Source of the DNA: Streptococcus sanguinis
GTDB taxonomy: Bacteria > Bacillota > Bacilli > Lactobacillales > Streptococcaceae
Reading direction: 5' to 3'
Assembly: GCF_003943735.1 (NCBI RefSeq)
Contig: NZ_RJMV01000006.1
Coordinates: forward strand, 11,643-75,642
Length of the DNA: 64,000 nt
In this document: in pieces, positions 15,661 to 25,218 of the stretch
Numbering within the stretch: position 1 is the first letter of the stretch
Layout: each line of letters opens with the position of its first letter
Notes under the pieces: generated by a model
What the model saw: the letters and a program-made list of their open reading frames with translations, nothing else
What the model was told of the DNA's origin: nothing
Database searches by the model: none
Position numbers and translations under genes: made by a program

Positions 15661-16911
15661 GCAATAGTTGAGGCACTCTTCCAGGTCCACATCCCGTTCT
15701 AAGTGCTCTGGTGTCCAAGGAATCAAGATATCCGGCTCAACTCCCTTGTCATTCATGCCCTTTCCTTGATCAATCCTAGTGTCACGTGAAGTAGGAAACA
15801 GGAGCTCATAGTCACCAAAATCCTTCACACAGCAATTGGAATAATCTAAAATTCCCATAGTCGGACGCCCTAGGACCGTAACCTTGGGCATCTTTTTCAT
15901 GGTATCAACAAAATTGTCACCTGAAGACCCACAAGTAACATCTGCTAGCACAAAGACTTTTTCAGGGCGTGCTAGGCCTAGGACGTCTGGCAGAATGTTC
16001 TGATCACTGTCCTCATCGCCATAAAGGACATAACCTTTGCCCCGATTTTCTTCTAACTCTTTTAGAAATTCTTTGAGAATCTGGTGAGTTTCTGCTGACA
16101 AGTTTGGATCTTCTAGGATATTTTGCATCAGTTGCTGACGCAAATCAACATTTCTATCAGTATAGAGAATCTCCATCCCATCATCGTTTGGCAAATCTAA
16201 GTCACTGAAGGCCTTTCCCTGAGGGAGAGTATATTTAAAAAGTGGATAATAAAGCGAGTCCGTCCCGCCATAATTGACTCGAACATCAATGATTAAATAC
16301 TTGGCCTGCTCAATAGCTGCTTGACTGTCTGCATATAGCTGAGTGATAGCTGCCTCATCCGTAAAATCTTCTAACTTAAGATAGACGACATCCTCAGAAA
16401 GGCTGCGCCATTCAAACTGCGGCGGCTTCTTTGGGTGCGCGGTTGGCTGAACATGCAGTTGCTCTTCCTCGCCATTGCGTACCACCGTAACTTCTCCGGC
16501 ATGCTCCACAAAGTAAGCCCACTCCTTGTGCTGTCGCTCTGGTGTGGAACTGACAAAATAATCCTTGTGTTCTTGATAGACCTGAGGCAAGGCTTTCCCA
16601 TCCAAGGCTAGAATCTGGTCGCCACGTTTCAGCCCCGTGTCATTATTTGCCTGCAGGACGTAGAGGCAGTCTTGGTAGTATCTCAGTTTAAAACCAGGCA
16701 TTTGCGTTTCCTTAAGTCCAAACCAAACATGAGACAAAATTCCAAAACTGGCTATATAACAATGCATCTGGTAAAGAAAGTCCTCTTTGCTCATCTGGTC
16801 TGTGATACGCGCTCGATATTCTTCGGGATTTGCACCCTTGATGTCTTTCTTTGTAGAGGAATCCTCTCGCATAATTTCTACAACTTGCTCAAAAATCTCT
16901 GTTTTCTTCAT
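15649..16911 (-). CDS. S41-family peptidase-like protein
   Basis: 420 aa. A PDZ-like segment (about 105-160: GLKRGDQILALDGKALPQV) is followed by an S41 tail-specific protease fold with VYLKLEDFTDEAAI, IIDVRVNYGGTDSLY and CGSSGDNFVDTM, the last containing the probable catalytic Ser, then LGRPTMGILDYSN. No signal peptide or membrane span is seen, so it is probably cytosolic, unlike CtpA. Starts 3 bases after the glycosylase gene, with AAGGAG overlapping that stop. Substrate unknown. Confidence 0.8.
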   Translation of the reverse strand: MKKTEIFEQVVEIMREDSSTKKDIKGANPEEYRARITDQMSKEDFLYQMHCYIASFGILSHVWFGLKETQMPGFKLRYYQDCLYVLQANNDTGLKRGDQILALDGKALPQVYQEHKDYFVSSTPERQHKEWAYFVEHAGEVTVVRNGEEEQLHVQPTAHPKKPPQFEWRSLSEDVVYLKLEDFTDEAAITQLYADSQAAIEQAKYLIIDVRVNYGGTDSLYYPLFKYTLPQGKAFSDLDLPNDDGMEILYTDRNVDLRQQLMQNILEDPNLSAETHQILKEFLKELEENRGKGYVLYGDEDSDQNILPDVLGLARPEKVFVLADVTCGSSGDNFVDTMKKMPKVTVLGRPTMGILDYSNCCVKDFGDYELLFPTSRDTRIDQGKGMNDKGVEPDILIPWTPEHLERDVDLEECLNYCKNA

Positions 16912-16914
16912 CCT

Positions 16915-17496
16915 TTACTCCTTCTTCCAGGTGTCTTCATCATACAGCAGGCCTCGCTTGGGAATTTTTGAGACATGACGATTGCCGGCCACATAAAAGC
17001 CCAAGTGCTCCTCCCGCCAAGCATCTGTGCAGGTCACGCCAATCCGCGGACGGCTGGCAATCTGATTGGGAGTCAGGTCATAGGCTAATTGCAGACTGGA
17101 GGTCGCTAAACTCTGCCCATCAAAGCGCTTATCAATCCCAGCATACTTGGTTAACTTGCCAGGACCATTAGCTAAAAGACGGCCATCCGGTAGCTCCAAG
17201 GCTCGAATCAGTACGGCTTCGGCCACATTTTCAGCCTTGGTCACCAGATTCAGCATCTGATGGCCATGAATCTGATAGATATACCAGTGACCAGCTGGCA
17301 GATACATGGATTCATTCTTAGGGGAACGGCGCCCTCTAGCTGAATGACAGGCACTGTCCTGACTTCCTAGATAGGCTTCTGTTTCGACAATCCGGCCTAA
17401 CTTCTGGCCATTTAGAATCAGCTGCATACCTAGCAAAGCTCGCGCTGCTGCAACCGTATCTGCCTCGATTAGTTTCTGAAAATCTCTTGATAACAT
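16915..17496 (-). CDS. 3-methyladenine DNA glycosylase (AAG/Mpg family)
   Basis: 193 aa from ATG 17496 (MLSRDFQKLIEAD). AAG-family motifs: LGRIVETEAYLGSQDSACHS with the catalytic Glu, GRRSPKNESMYLPAGHWYIYQIHG, and LANGPGKLTKYAGI. Removes alkylated bases in base-excision repair. An in-frame ATG at 17523 adds 9 residues, but an extended -10 (TGCTATAAT, minus strand, TATAAT at 17503-17508) lies inside that extension and would start transcription at about 17496, which suggests a leaderless or nearly leaderless mRNA. Followed by the S41-like gene. Confidence 0.88.
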   Translation of the reverse strand: MLSRDFQKLIEADTVAAARALLGMQLILNGQKLGRIVETEAYLGSQDSACHSARGRRSPKNESMYLPAGHWYIYQIHGHQMLNLVTKAENVAEAVLIRALELPDGRLLANGPGKLTKYAGIDKRFDGQSLATSSLQLAYDLTPNQIASRPRIGVTCTDAWREEHLGFYVAGNRHVSKIPKRGLLYDEDTWKKE

Positions 17497-17502
17497 AGGT
17501 TG

Positions 17503-17510
17503 ATTATAGC
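17503..17510 (-). promoter_or_regulatory. Extended -10 overlapping the glycosylase start
   Basis: Minus strand TGCTATAAT immediately upstream of ATG 17496, leaving 6 bases between the -10 and the ATG. No clear -35 is visible, as is common with TGn-extended -10 elements. Confidence 0.5.
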
Positions 17511-17776
17511 ATGATTTCTCCATTTACAGAGGAAAAGAAATGTTGCAAAAATGTTATTTTTCTCCTTCTCATGGGCAAGAATTATATTACAAAACAATTA
17601 CACACTAAATAAGCGGAAAATCGTAGAAAAGCTTATAAAATCTATGTATTATCTATTTATCATACATATATTTTGTAACATTTTTATTAACAGAGTATGT
17701 TATTTATGTATCAATCCGGTTTTTCATTGCTTCAAATGAAATATTTGTTTAATATTATACTAGAAGGAGGGGTAAG

Positions 17777-18172
17777 ATGAAAAAATTATCTAAAATTTCT
17801 TTATTTTTATTACCACTAATTGCACTTTTCTTTTTGGCAGCTTGCGGAAATTCTGCAGATAAGAAGACTGAAGAAAGCTCAAGTTCCAGCTCAAGCGTAT
17901 CTTCTTCATCTAAAGCTAAGACAAGCTCTAGCAGCACATCTGAAGAAAGCGGTAGTGCCAAAGTCAACGTAAACGGCGGAGATGCTAGCGTTAATGTAAA
18001 TGGCGGAGACGAAAGCGGAGATGCTTCTGTTGAAACTAACGGAGACGGTAGTGCTAATGTACAAACTGACAACGCTGGTGTTAGCGTAAATGAAGATGGC
18101 GTTCATGTTCAAGGCGGCGGTGTTGATGTTAAGGTCGGCAGCGATGGATCTGTCAATATCCAAACACCTTAA
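17777..18172 (+). CDS. Small Ser-rich lipoprotein with Gly/Asn/Asp repeats
   Basis: 131 aa. Lipoprotein signal with lipobox LAAC (Cys23), then a Ser-rich linker (about 35-60), then a repetitive acidic stretch based on (S/D)VNVNGGD and similar units to the C-terminus. Anchored on the outer face of the membrane. No known domain; the repeats look like short beta-strands with turns. Strong RBS AGGAGGGG. Monocistronic: 250 AT-rich bases precede it and a terminator follows. Confidence 0.85.
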   Translation: MKKLSKISLFLLPLIALFFLAACGNSADKKTEESSSSSSSVSSSSKAKTSSSSTSEESGSAKVNVNGGDASVNVNGGDESGDASVETNGDGSANVQTDNAGVSVNEDGVHVQGGGVDVKVGSDGSVNIQTP

Positions 18173-18205
18173 TTGAAAAAAGCCTTTCGATTATTATAAT
18201 TCATA

Positions 18206-18231
18206 AAAACCGAGTTTCGCTCGGTTTTTTG
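18206..18231 (+). terminator. Terminator after the Ser-rich lipoprotein
   Basis: ACCGAG-TTTCG-CTCGGT followed by a T-run. Confidence 0.9.
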
Positions 18232-18278
18232 ATTTTCTCCAATGTATTTTTTTAAAACTTATAAATCATTAAATAGAC

Positions 18279-18307
18279 TTGTAAAAACTTATTTCTTGTG
18301 TTATACT
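18279..18307 (+). promoter_or_regulatory. Promoter of the DeoR-Cof phosphatase operon
   Basis: TTGTAA (18279-18284), 17-base spacer, TATACT (18302-18307); the ATG is 29 bases downstream with AAGGAGGG as RBS. Confidence 0.75.
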
Positions 18308-18335
18308 CTATTCAGAAAAGCAAGGAGGGACAAGC

Positions 18336-19082
18336 ATGTACCAAGAACAACGCTTAGCTGAAATTTTAGAGCTCTTGGCTGAGAAAAAACAGCTGTCAGC
18401 CAAGGATATGATTGAGCATTTTCAGGTTTCTAAAGATACTATTCGGCGAGATTTTTCGATTTTGAGCGAGCGTAGGCTTGTGCAGCGCACCCACGGAGGT
18501 ATTATCCCGCTGGACACTAGCAGGCAAATCCCCTCCTTTAACGACCGCATCAACCAACTAAGTCAAGAAAAAAAGGCTATTGCTCAGAAGGCTCATGACT
18601 TTCTCAAGCCAGGGCAGATTGCTTTCTTTGATGTCTCAACCATCGTTCTCCATCTGGCTCAGCGCATCAAGGAGCCTATGACAATCTATTCTCATTCTCT
18701 GGATAATGCAATCATGCTGAGCAGTCAGGACAAAGTAAACTTTCACCTCTTAGGCGGAAAATTCTATCCCAAAAACCGATTCTACTACGCGCTCAATGAA
18801 GCAGAGCTGCTGGAGCAAATTTCCTTTGACATTGCCTTTATAGGGGCAGCTAGTGTCTCTGATGGTCTAGTCAGCTTTGAAGACGAGGCTGATGCTCACC
18901 TGAAAAAACTGGCTTTGAAGCACGCCAAGACTAAAATCCTGCTGGCCGAGCAAGACAAATGGCAGAAAGAGTCCAAGTACATCCTGAGGCCTGTCAGCGA
19001 CTTTGACTACTGGATTACGGACCAAGAGCCCATCCCTGAAGTCCAAAAATCGCTTGGAGACAAGGTTCAAATCATTTATTAA
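18336..19082 (+). CDS. DeoR-family transcriptional regulator
   Basis: 248 aa. N-terminal DeoR HTH (about 6-58: LSAKDMIEHFQVSKDTIRRDFSIL, then HGGIIPL), followed by a ribose-5-phosphate-isomerase-like sensor domain (FFDVSTIVLHLAQRI, IAFIGAASVSDG). Such proteins usually repress sugar-phosphate genes and sense a phosphosugar. The next gene, a Cof-type phosphatase 32 bases downstream, is the likely operon partner. Effector unknown. Confidence 0.92.
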   Translation: MYQEQRLAEILELLAEKKQLSAKDMIEHFQVSKDTIRRDFSILSERRLVQRTHGGIIPLDTSRQIPSFNDRINQLSQEKKAIAQKAHDFLKPGQIAFFDVSTIVLHLAQRIKEPMTIYSHSLDNAIMLSSQDKVNFHLLGGKFYPKNRFYYALNEAELLEQISFDIAFIGAASVSDGLVSFEDEADAHLKKLALKHAKTKILLAEQDKWQKESKYILRPVSDFDYWITDQEPIPEVQKSLGDKVQIIY

Positions 19083-19114
19083 ATCAGTTCATTCGATACA
19101 AAGGAGGACGACCC

Positions 19115-19942
19115 ATGACAAAACAAGCGATTCGCCTGATTATCAGCGACATTGACGGCACCATTTTGGATGACCAGCACCAAGTAGATTCTAAACTCAA
19201 GGACATGATTCCCCTGCTAAACCGAGAAAAAATCCCTTTCGTCCTCGCTTCTGCTCGCTCTCCTCTAGGCATGGAGCCGATTGCGCGTGAGCTGGGACTG
19301 GGAGATAATCCGTTGGCCTGCTACAATGGCGCTCTAGTCATCAAGGGAGACCCGCAAGCTTACGAGACCATTATTGAGCATCCTCTGGACAAGAAAGAAA
19401 TCCGCACTTTTCTGGAACTTGTCAAGGCTGAATTTCCTAGCGTGTCCATCAATCTCTATTCTGGTAAGGATTGGATTGCTGATCGTCTGGATAAATGGGT
19501 GCAGATAGAGGCTGAGATTACAGGTGAGCGACCGATGATTCAGAATGTGTTAATGCCAGTGCTGGACGTTCTAATGCCCGTCCACAAGCTACTTCTGATT
19601 GATCAAGCGCCTGTCATCCAGAAACTCCATGACTACCTGCAGACCTTAGACTTTCCCAAGACAGCCTTCTACCTTTCAAAGGAGAACTACATGGAAGTCA
19701 CGGCCAAGCATGTCTCCAAGGAGCAAGCCTTGTACGAAATTGCTCAGCACTACCAAGTGCCTCTAGAGCAGATCATGACAATCGGAGACAACTTCAATGA
19801 TCTTCCTATGCTGCGACTGGCTGGACTTGGAGTCGCTATGGGCAATGCCCCTGAAGCAGTCAAAATCAAGGCAAAAGCCGTCACTAAAAGCAACAATGAG
19901 CACGGGGTCGCGGAAGCTGTCGAAAAGTATGTTTTACTATAA
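19115..19942 (+). CDS. Cof-type HAD-IIB phosphatase
   Basis: 275 aa with HAD motifs: I ISDIDGTILDD, II LASARSP, III a Lys near LSKENYMEV..AKHVSKEQAL, IV GDNFNDLPML. The cap is of the IIB type. It probably dephosphorylates a sugar phosphate or related metabolite. RBS AAAGGAGG. In an operon with the DeoR regulator. Oddity: a short internal duplication, VLMPVLDVLMPV at about residues 147-158, in the cap. Confidence 0.92.
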   Translation: MTKQAIRLIISDIDGTILDDQHQVDSKLKDMIPLLNREKIPFVLASARSPLGMEPIARELGLGDNPLACYNGALVIKGDPQAYETIIEHPLDKKEIRTFLELVKAEFPSVSINLYSGKDWIADRLDKWVQIEAEITGERPMIQNVLMPVLDVLMPVHKLLLIDQAPVIQKLHDYLQTLDFPKTAFYLSKENYMEVTAKHVSKEQALYEIAQHYQVPLEQIMTIGDNFNDLPMLRLAGLGVAMGNAPEAVKIKAKAVTKSNNEHGVAEAVEKYVLL

Positions 19943-19944
19943 GG

Positions 19945-19973
19945 CAAAAAATCTGCTCAAGGGCAGATTTTTT
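19945..19973. terminator. Terminator after the Cof phosphatase
   Basis: AAAATCTGC / GCAGATTTT type stem (core TCTGC/GCAGA) followed by a T-run; it also covers the end of the convergent GNAT gene. Confidence 0.85.
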
Positions 19974-20457
19974 ATTGATGGTAGTCATAAGCTAGGCGAG
20001 GACTGCCATCAGCTACATAAATAATACCGCACTTCCTAAAGCCGTAGTTCAGCACTGCTGCTTGCATAGCCTGATTGTCCGCATGGGTATCGATTCGCAA
20101 ATAGGGAATCTGCTGGCAGCAAAAATCAAAGACCTGACGGGATAGGCCTCTGACTTGCCCGTTCGAGGCGATGCGGTGAATGGTGCCGTAAGGCTCTGCA
20201 AAATACCAGCTGCCCTTTTCGATGACCTGATAGGTCGGGTCTTCTCCGATGATAAAGGCAAAGGTGCCGACCAGCTGCCCTTCTTCCTCGACAACAAAGG
20301 AGTGGCCAGCCACAATATCTTCCTCAATCAAACCCGCGCTAGGATAGCCTCCATCCCACTGAGTCGGATTGCCCTGGTCTTTCATGAACTGACGGGCCAC
20401 ATCATAAATCGCCATAATGGCTGGGATATCTTCTATTTGGGACAAACGAATTTTCAT
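19972..20457 (-). CDS. GNAT-family N-acetyltransferase
   Basis: 161 aa from ATG MKIRLSQIEDIPAIM, preceded by AGGAGGAAAG. An in-frame extension upstream to 20559 lacks an RBS and overlaps dltD. GNAT fold: LVGTFAFIIGEDP (beta4), IHRIASNGQVRGLSRQVFDF (acetyl-CoA loop region, slightly degenerate), YLRIDTHADNQAMQAAVLNYGFRKCGII. Acetyl acceptor unknown. Separated from dltD by the dlt terminator, so probably its own unit. Confidence 0.88.
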   Translation of the reverse strand: MKIRLSQIEDIPAIMAIYDVARQFMKDQGNPTQWDGGYPSAGLIEEDIVAGHSFVVEEEGQLVGTFAFIIGEDPTYQVIEKGSWYFAEPYGTIHRIASNGQVRGLSRQVFDFCCQQIPYLRIDTHADNQAMQAAVLNYGFRKCGIIYVADGSPRLAYDYHQ

Positions 20458-20465
20458 CTTTCCTC

Positions 20466-20503
20466 CTTTATAAAAATAAGGCTGGAAAGTCCCAACCTTA
20501 TTT
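20466..20503 (-). terminator. Terminator of the dlt operon
   Basis: Minus strand stem AAATAAGGTTGG / CCAGCCTTATTT (20474-20503, one wobble) followed by T-rich sequence. The dltD stop codon lies within the stem. Confidence 0.8.
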
Positions 20504-21766
20504 GAATTCTTCTGGTTTGCCAGTATACTGAGACCATTCCTTGCTAAAGAAGCGGTCATTGATCTGGTAGTTTGGCGCCGGCTGTGGATTGGCTACAAAA
20601 GGATCAACCGCCTTATCAAAGGCCAGCCAGCCATTCCAGCCCATGTGAATAGTGTCCTGCATGAAGTAAAGCTTGTCGCCGTCCTTAGAAAAATCAGCAA
20701 TGTTGGTAAAACCCTGACTTTCCAGCTGGTAGCGAATCTTGGCAACCGTCCGCTGGTACATTTCAGAACTGAGTCCTGTATACTCCATCCACTTAGAATT
20801 GACCGGTGGAATGATGAAGATAACATTGGTCTTTGATTTGGCGAACTGATCCAGAACTAGCTGCAAGTCGTTGTACTCAGGAGATTTTTCATAAGATTGC
20901 TTGGTCTGAAAACCTCTGAGCTTGGCAACCTTACCAGCCAAACGGGTCTTGTAAAATTGATTGTCTATGCCGAATTGATTGTTATTGGTCTTCTTCTTGG
21001 CTTCTGCTGTGGCAATCTCTTCCAAAGCCTGATAGGAGAAGGTGTCTGGCAGATCAGCCATATAAGGCAAAATTCGCTGGTCATAGTTTTCATTATTGAG
21101 GGCAGCAAAGTTGCTGAAAAAAGCATCTTGGCGCTCATTAAGATGAGCCATCATCTCAATATGACGCTCTTCAAAGCTGCTCAGCTTTTTACCTTCAGAC
21201 AGCTTCTGGACGCTCTCTGCCATAGCAACATCTGGATAAAGCTGCAGGAGGCGCTGGGCTGCATATTGCGCCGCCGCATCTCCTTGCTGCTGAGACAGAT
21301 AAGCCGTCAGCTGATCACTGTTGAAGTACTGCTGAAAGGCCGAAGCATCATAGCCGGTCTTGGTAAACCACTGGGGCGACACCACATAGACCGCCGTTTG
21401 TCCCTTCAGCTCAGAGGACATCTGCTGCATGCCAAAGTACTGATTAAATGATGCTGCCCCGCGCTGGCCTAGAAAATAAGGCCGATAGGAGCGGTCGTAC
21501 TTCTCGGCAAGGACCGCCGGATGCATGCTATCAAAGCGCAGCCATTCACTAGAGCCAAAGAAGGGAACAAAGCGCATCTTCTTATCGGTCAAGGCTGTCA
21601 CCTTCTTGCTGCGGCTCTTGAAGTTTTCTGCTGTCAAAGTCACTGCCGAGCGCTTCTCTGCTTCTATATTATGCTTTTTATCAAGCGGATAGAAGAAAAA
21701 GAGCAGGGCAACCATGGCCATGGCGCAGAAAACCGGCCCCAGAATCAGCCAGAGTCGTTTAAGCAT
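20498..21766 (-). CDS. dltD: D-alanyl transfer protein DltD
   Basis: 422 aa. N-terminal signal anchor ([22 protein letters not shown]), then an extracytoplasmic SGNH-hydrolase-like domain with [32 protein letters not shown] (catalytic Ser region) and [19 protein letters not shown] (Asp/His). Needed for the final D-Ala transfer onto teichoic acid outside the membrane. Its start overlaps the end of dltC by 8 bases. Confidence 0.96.
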   Translation of the reverse strand: MLKRLWLILGPVFCAMAMVALLFFFYPLDKKHNIEAEKRSAVTLTAENFKSRSKKVTALTDKKMRFVPFFGSSEWLRFDSMHPAVLAEKYDRSYRPYFLGQRGAASFNQYFGMQQMSSELKGQTAVYVVSPQWFTKTGYDASAFQQYFNSDQLTAYLSQQQGDAAAQYAAQRLLQLYPDVAMAESVQKLSEGKKLSSFEERHIEMMAHLNERQDAFFSNFAALNNENYDQRILPYMADLPDTFSYQALEEIATAEAKKKTNNNQFGIDNQFYKTRLAGKVAKLRGFQTKQSYEKSPEYNDLQLVLDQFAKSKTNVIFIIPPVNSKWMEYTGLSSEMYQRTVAKIRYQLESQGFTNIADFSKDGDKLYFMQDTIHMGWNGWLAFDKAVDPFVANPQPAPNYQINDRFFSKEWSQYTGKPEEFK

Positions 21767-21998
21767 TGCGAAGCTCCGTTACGCCTTCAACGATTTTATT
21801 GGCTGTGTTCCAGTCATCGCGGCCAAACTCTGACACTGGCACGCGGATATCAAAACGGTTTTCTAGCTCAACAATCAGCTCGACCGTTCCCATACTGTCT
21901 AGGACACCAGCGTCAAACAAATCCTCGTCCATCATGTCTGACACATCTTCCATAAATAGTTCTTCAATAATTTCAATTACTTCTGCTTTTATATCCAT
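21759..21998 (-). CDS. dltC: D-alanyl carrier protein DltC
   Basis: 79 aa acyl-carrier-type protein; [21 protein letters not shown] contains the Ser that carries 4'-phosphopantetheine and hence the D-Ala thioester. Charged by DltA and used by DltB. Lies 19 bases downstream of dltB in transcription order and overlaps dltD. Confidence 0.97.
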   Translation of the reverse strand: MDIKAEVIEIIEELFMEDVSDMMDEDLFDAGVLDSMGTVELIVELENRFDIRVPVSEFGRDDWNTANKIVEGVTELRNA

Positions 21999-22017
21999 TT
22001 TTCTTCCTCATTCATTT

Positions 22018-23262
22018 TTATTTTTTAAACCAAAGCTCATTTAAAAATCCCGAAAAGATCAAAAATGAGAACATGACTGCGTGAAAGGTCACCACAATCC
22101 CCAAAGCTTGAGTCCATTTATTGTCTGGCAGAGGCGGAAGCCCCTTAGCCTTGCGCTCTTTGTTTAGCGTTTTCTTCTTGCGCAGCCAGGCATCATTGAC
22201 GACCAGACCAGCTCCATGAAAGAGACCGTAGGCGATATAGTACCAGGTCACACCATGCCAGAAGCCCATTATCAGCATGTTGATCAGATAGGCCACACTG
22301 GAGGTCGTGTTGCGGTTTTTAAAGACCTTATTGCGCATCAGCACCATGACCAGCCGCATAAAGACAAAATCACGGAACCAAAAGGACAGACTCATGTGCC
22401 AGCGATTCCAAAATTCTTTCAAATCGCGTGAGAGAAAGGGCTTATCAAAGTTGATAGGGCTCTTGATTCCCATGAGATTGGAAATAGCTAGCGCAAACAT
22501 CGAATAACCGGCAAAGTCAAAGAAGAGATCCAGACCAAAGACATACATAACGCCCAGAGTTCCTAGATTAAAGAAACCGCCGGTATAGAGAGCGTAGGTC
22601 TTGACATGACCCAGCAGCAGGTGTCCAAAGATATGGGCCAGGATAAACTTATAAAGGAAGCCTAGCATGATATACTTGACAGACTGCTCTAGCATATCCA
22701 GCAGCTCATCGCGCTCAGGAATGTTCAAATAATCTTCATTGAAACGCTTGAAACGATCAATAGGACCGCTTGAAAAGGTCGGCATGAAGAGCAGGAAACG
22801 CAAGAACTCCCAGAGCGTGAACTCTGTCAGAACCCCATCGCGCATCTCAATCATCATCCCTACCGAGCGAAAGGTCAGATAGGAAATTCCCAAAAAGCCA
22901 AAGAGAGACTGATGACCGCTGATCGCGGGCTCTACCTTGACAAGCACAAGCGGCAGAACCGCCAGCAAGGTATGCAGATAAAAGATCCACTTGCTGTCCC
23001 GCGACCGGCGATAGAGCTTGTATGAATAAACCCAGACTATCTGCCAGATGACATAGCCTAACAAAGCACAAAGCTGCGCCAGACTGGGACCTGTCAGCAT
23101 CAAGACGATAAAGACCAAGCTGACCAAGGCTTCATAAAGGGGGAAACGTTTCTTAAAGAAAAGTCCAACAAAGATTGGCAGAACTGCCAGAACGATATAG
23201 ACAAAGTAAACTGGATTGCCGTAGGGTTCCAAGTGAGGCAGCTGTTTCAAGAAATCCATCAT
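22018..23262 (-). CDS. dltB: Teichoic acid D-alanyltransferase DltB (MBOAT)
   Basis: 414 aa with about 11 membrane spans; MBOAT signature with conserved His in [22 protein letters not shown] and [18 protein letters not shown]. Moves D-Ala from DltC across the membrane to its acceptor. The start ATGATG overlaps the dltA stop by 4 bases. Confidence 0.97.
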   Translation of the reverse strand: MMDFLKQLPHLEPYGNPVYFVYIVLAVLPIFVGLFFKKRFPLYEALVSLVFIVLMLTGPSLAQLCALLGYVIWQIVWVYSYKLYRRSRDSKWIFYLHTLLAVLPLVLVKVEPAISGHQSLFGFLGISYLTFRSVGMMIEMRDGVLTEFTLWEFLRFLLFMPTFSSGPIDRFKRFNEDYLNIPERDELLDMLEQSVKYIMLGFLYKFILAHIFGHLLLGHVKTYALYTGGFFNLGTLGVMYVFGLDLFFDFAGYSMFALAISNLMGIKSPINFDKPFLSRDLKEFWNRWHMSLSFWFRDFVFMRLVMVLMRNKVFKNRNTTSSVAYLINMLIMGFWHGVTWYYIAYGLFHGAGLVVNDAWLRKKKTLNKERKAKGLPPLPDNKWTQALGIVVTFHAVMFSFLIFSGFLNELWFKK

Positions 23263-24809
23263 CGCTTATTGACCTCGCTAATCAGCCCCTTAATGTCAAT
23301 CTTGCCATTCGGGGTCAGAGGCAGGGTCTCTCGATAGAGGAACTTGGACGGCATCATATAGGACATCATGATATCCTGCAGATCTTCCTTGATTGCCTTG
23401 GTAATATCGATTTCTCGCTCAAACTGCTCAGCCACACCGTCTTTGAGAATGACATAGGCCAGCAGATTTTGGACCTTGTGGTCCTTATTGTAGCGGGGCA
23501 CAGCCACCGCAGACTCAACGTATTTAGATTTGTTCAGGTTCTGAGACACATCCTCCAGCTCAATACGGAAACCATTAAACTTGATCTGGAAGTCCATCCG
23601 GCCTCCGTAGAGCAGCAGGCCTTCATCTGTCATTGAGCCGACATCTCCTGTATGATAAGCTGGCAGACCTTCAAATTCAAAGAAGGCCTCCGCTGTCTTC
23701 TCAGGATTATTCAGATAGCCCTTGGATACGGCTGGGCCGCAGACGATGATTTCTCCCTGTTGACCATTCGGCACTTTCCGTCCCTCTTCGTCAATGACAA
23801 AGGTCGGAGAGTCCGCCTTGGTATAGCCAATCGGCAGGCGCTTGCAATTTTGCAGCATCTCATCTGTCACTGCTACCGCAGACAGGGCCACTGTTGCCTC
23901 AGTCGGACCGTAAGCATTGATGATGCGTGCTTGAGGGAAGCGATCGCGCAGCTTCTGAGCTGTCTTGACTGTCAACTCCTCGCCGTCAAAGTAGAAATGT
24001 GTCAGCTGAGGCAGCTTCTGGCTATTAAAGTCATCCGACAGCAAGGCCATATCTGCGAAGGAAGGCGTCGAAGTCCATATAGCAATAGGCAGACTGAGAA
24101 TCGTCTCAAACAGCTGCTTGAAATCCTGAGTCACAGCCGAAGGTAGGGCAAAAAGAGTCCCTCCCAAGGCCAAAGTCGGTGCCCAGTACATGACTGACAA
24201 GTCAAAAGAATATGGAGGCTGAGCCAACATTTGAGGACGCTCCGGAGTCGCAAACTCCTTATCCGTAATCATCCAATTCGTAAAGCTGAGCAAATTATTG
24301 TGGGAAATCTGCACTCCCTTAGGTTTGCCAGTCGTTCCCGATGTGAAAATGATGTAATAGTTGTCATCTCCCTGCACCGGATGGCTAAGCTCATAGGACG
24401 CTCCCTCTCTGAAGGCTGTCTGAACTTGCTCCGCACTGAAAATAGGAGCAGCTACATCTGCCAGCGGAAAATCATTGATGGCAATAATCAAGCTTGGCTC
24501 AGCAACTTCCACAATCGCTGCCACGCGCTCCAAGGCTGAATGGCTGTCGATAGGAATGTAGGCATGACCAGACTTAGTCAAGGCCACAAAGGTAGCCAGC
24601 ATCTCGTATTCCTGGCCGCCAAAGACCACAACCGGAGACTTGTCAGGAAGTCCCAGACGGTCAATCTGAGCCGCCAACGAATCGGAATCCTTCTTTAAAT
24701 CGCCATAAGTATGAACTTGACCTAAAATATCATAGACCGGAAAATCCGGCTGCACCTGAGCAAAATGCTCAATCGCTTCAATCATATCTTGTATAACTTT
24801 ATTTGACAT
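23259..24809 (-). CDS. dltA: D-alanine--DltC ligase DltA
   Basis: 516 aa adenylate-forming enzyme. P-loop [17 protein letters not shown] (about 150-166), A5 region [18 protein letters not shown], and the C-terminal catalytic Lys in [10 protein letters not shown]. Activates D-Ala with ATP and loads DltC. Preceded by dltX by 19 bases. Confidence 0.97.
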   Translation of the reverse strand: MSNKVIQDMIEAIEHFAQVQPDFPVYDILGQVHTYGDLKKDSDSLAAQIDRLGLPDKSPVVVFGGQEYEMLATFVALTKSGHAYIPIDSHSALERVAAIVEVAEPSLIIAINDFPLADVAAPIFSAEQVQTAFREGASYELSHPVQGDDNYYIIFTSGTTGKPKGVQISHNNLLSFTNWMITDKEFATPERPQMLAQPPYSFDLSVMYWAPTLALGGTLFALPSAVTQDFKQLFETILSLPIAIWTSTPSFADMALLSDDFNSQKLPQLTHFYFDGEELTVKTAQKLRDRFPQARIINAYGPTEATVALSAVAVTDEMLQNCKRLPIGYTKADSPTFVIDEEGRKVPNGQQGEIIVCGPAVSKGYLNNPEKTAEAFFEFEGLPAYHTGDVGSMTDEGLLLYGGRMDFQIKFNGFRIELEDVSQNLNKSKYVESAVAVPRYNKDHKVQNLLAYVILKDGVAEQFEREIDITKAIKEDLQDIMMSYMMPSKFLYRETLPLTPNGKIDIKGLISEVNKR

Positions 24810-24828
24810 TGTTTCCTACTCTCTCACA

Positions 24829-24960
24829 TTAAAATTCATTATAGATAAAGCCGCCCTGACCCTGACCCAGATAGCTAAAGAAATAAAGCAAGGCCAGAAA
24901 GATAACAAAATATAGTAGGGTTTGGCCCAAAAACTTATATAGGGTTTGATGTTTTTTCAT
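24829..24960 (-). CDS. dltX: Small membrane protein DltX
   Basis: 43 aa: MKKHQTLYKFLGQ, one membrane span (about 14-30), and the conserved C-terminal end GQGGFIYNEF. It is the first gene of the operon, directly upstream of dltA. In related Firmicutes DltX is required for D-alanylation and its C-terminal motif is proposed to accept or pass on D-Ala. Easily missed because of its length. Confidence 0.92.
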   Translation of the reverse strand: MKKHQTLYKFLGQTLLYFVIFLALLYFFSYLGQGQGGFIYNEF

Positions 24961-24994
24961 TGATCTCTCTTATATTTTTAGTTAGACTTACACC

Positions 24995-25024
24995 ATTTTA
25001 CCATTTTATGGAAGATGTTTTCAA
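24995..25024 (-). promoter_or_regulatory. Promoter of the dlt operon
   Basis: Minus strand TTGAAA (25019-25024), 18-base spacer, TAAAAT (24995-25000), 35 bases before dltX. ACATCTTCC occurs twice around the -35 (about 25 bases apart), possibly regulatory. Confidence 0.6.
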
Positions 25025-25115
25025 CACAAAAGCTAAGGAAGATGTAAAGTTCTTGTAAGGAAGAAATGTACTTTGATGTGCCTTATAAACAGCCATTAAA
25101 AGACTTTTTCAAAAA

Positions 25116-25192
25116 ATATATAAAAATTTTATATATTTTGCTTGACTTTTTTCCTAAGAGGTTGTAGACTATATATAGAAAGATTATATATA
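25116..25192. promoter_or_regulatory. PadR operon promoter with two AT-rich dyads
   Basis: Dyad 1 at 25116-25136 has 10-base arms ATATATAAAA/TTTTATATAT around one base. Dyad 2 at 25170-25192 is TATATATA twice around GAAAGAT. A promoter TTGTAG (25162-25167), 17 bases, TATATA (25185-25190) overlaps dyad 2; TTGACT (25142) with TAGACT (25165) is an alternative. Likely sites for the PadR protein encoded just downstream. Confidence 0.5.
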
Positions 25193-25218
25193 AATATTTT
25201 ACACAAGGAGGTGGTCCT

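Noticed and set aside
15783..15796. Second parS-like sequence GTGTCACGTGAAGT
   Set aside because: Two mismatches in the 14-bp core, including the flanks ParB reads; likely chance in the S41-like gene.
20458..20559. N-terminal extension of the GNAT enzyme
   Set aside because: Lies across the dlt terminator and the dltD 3' end; the internal ATG has a strong RBS.
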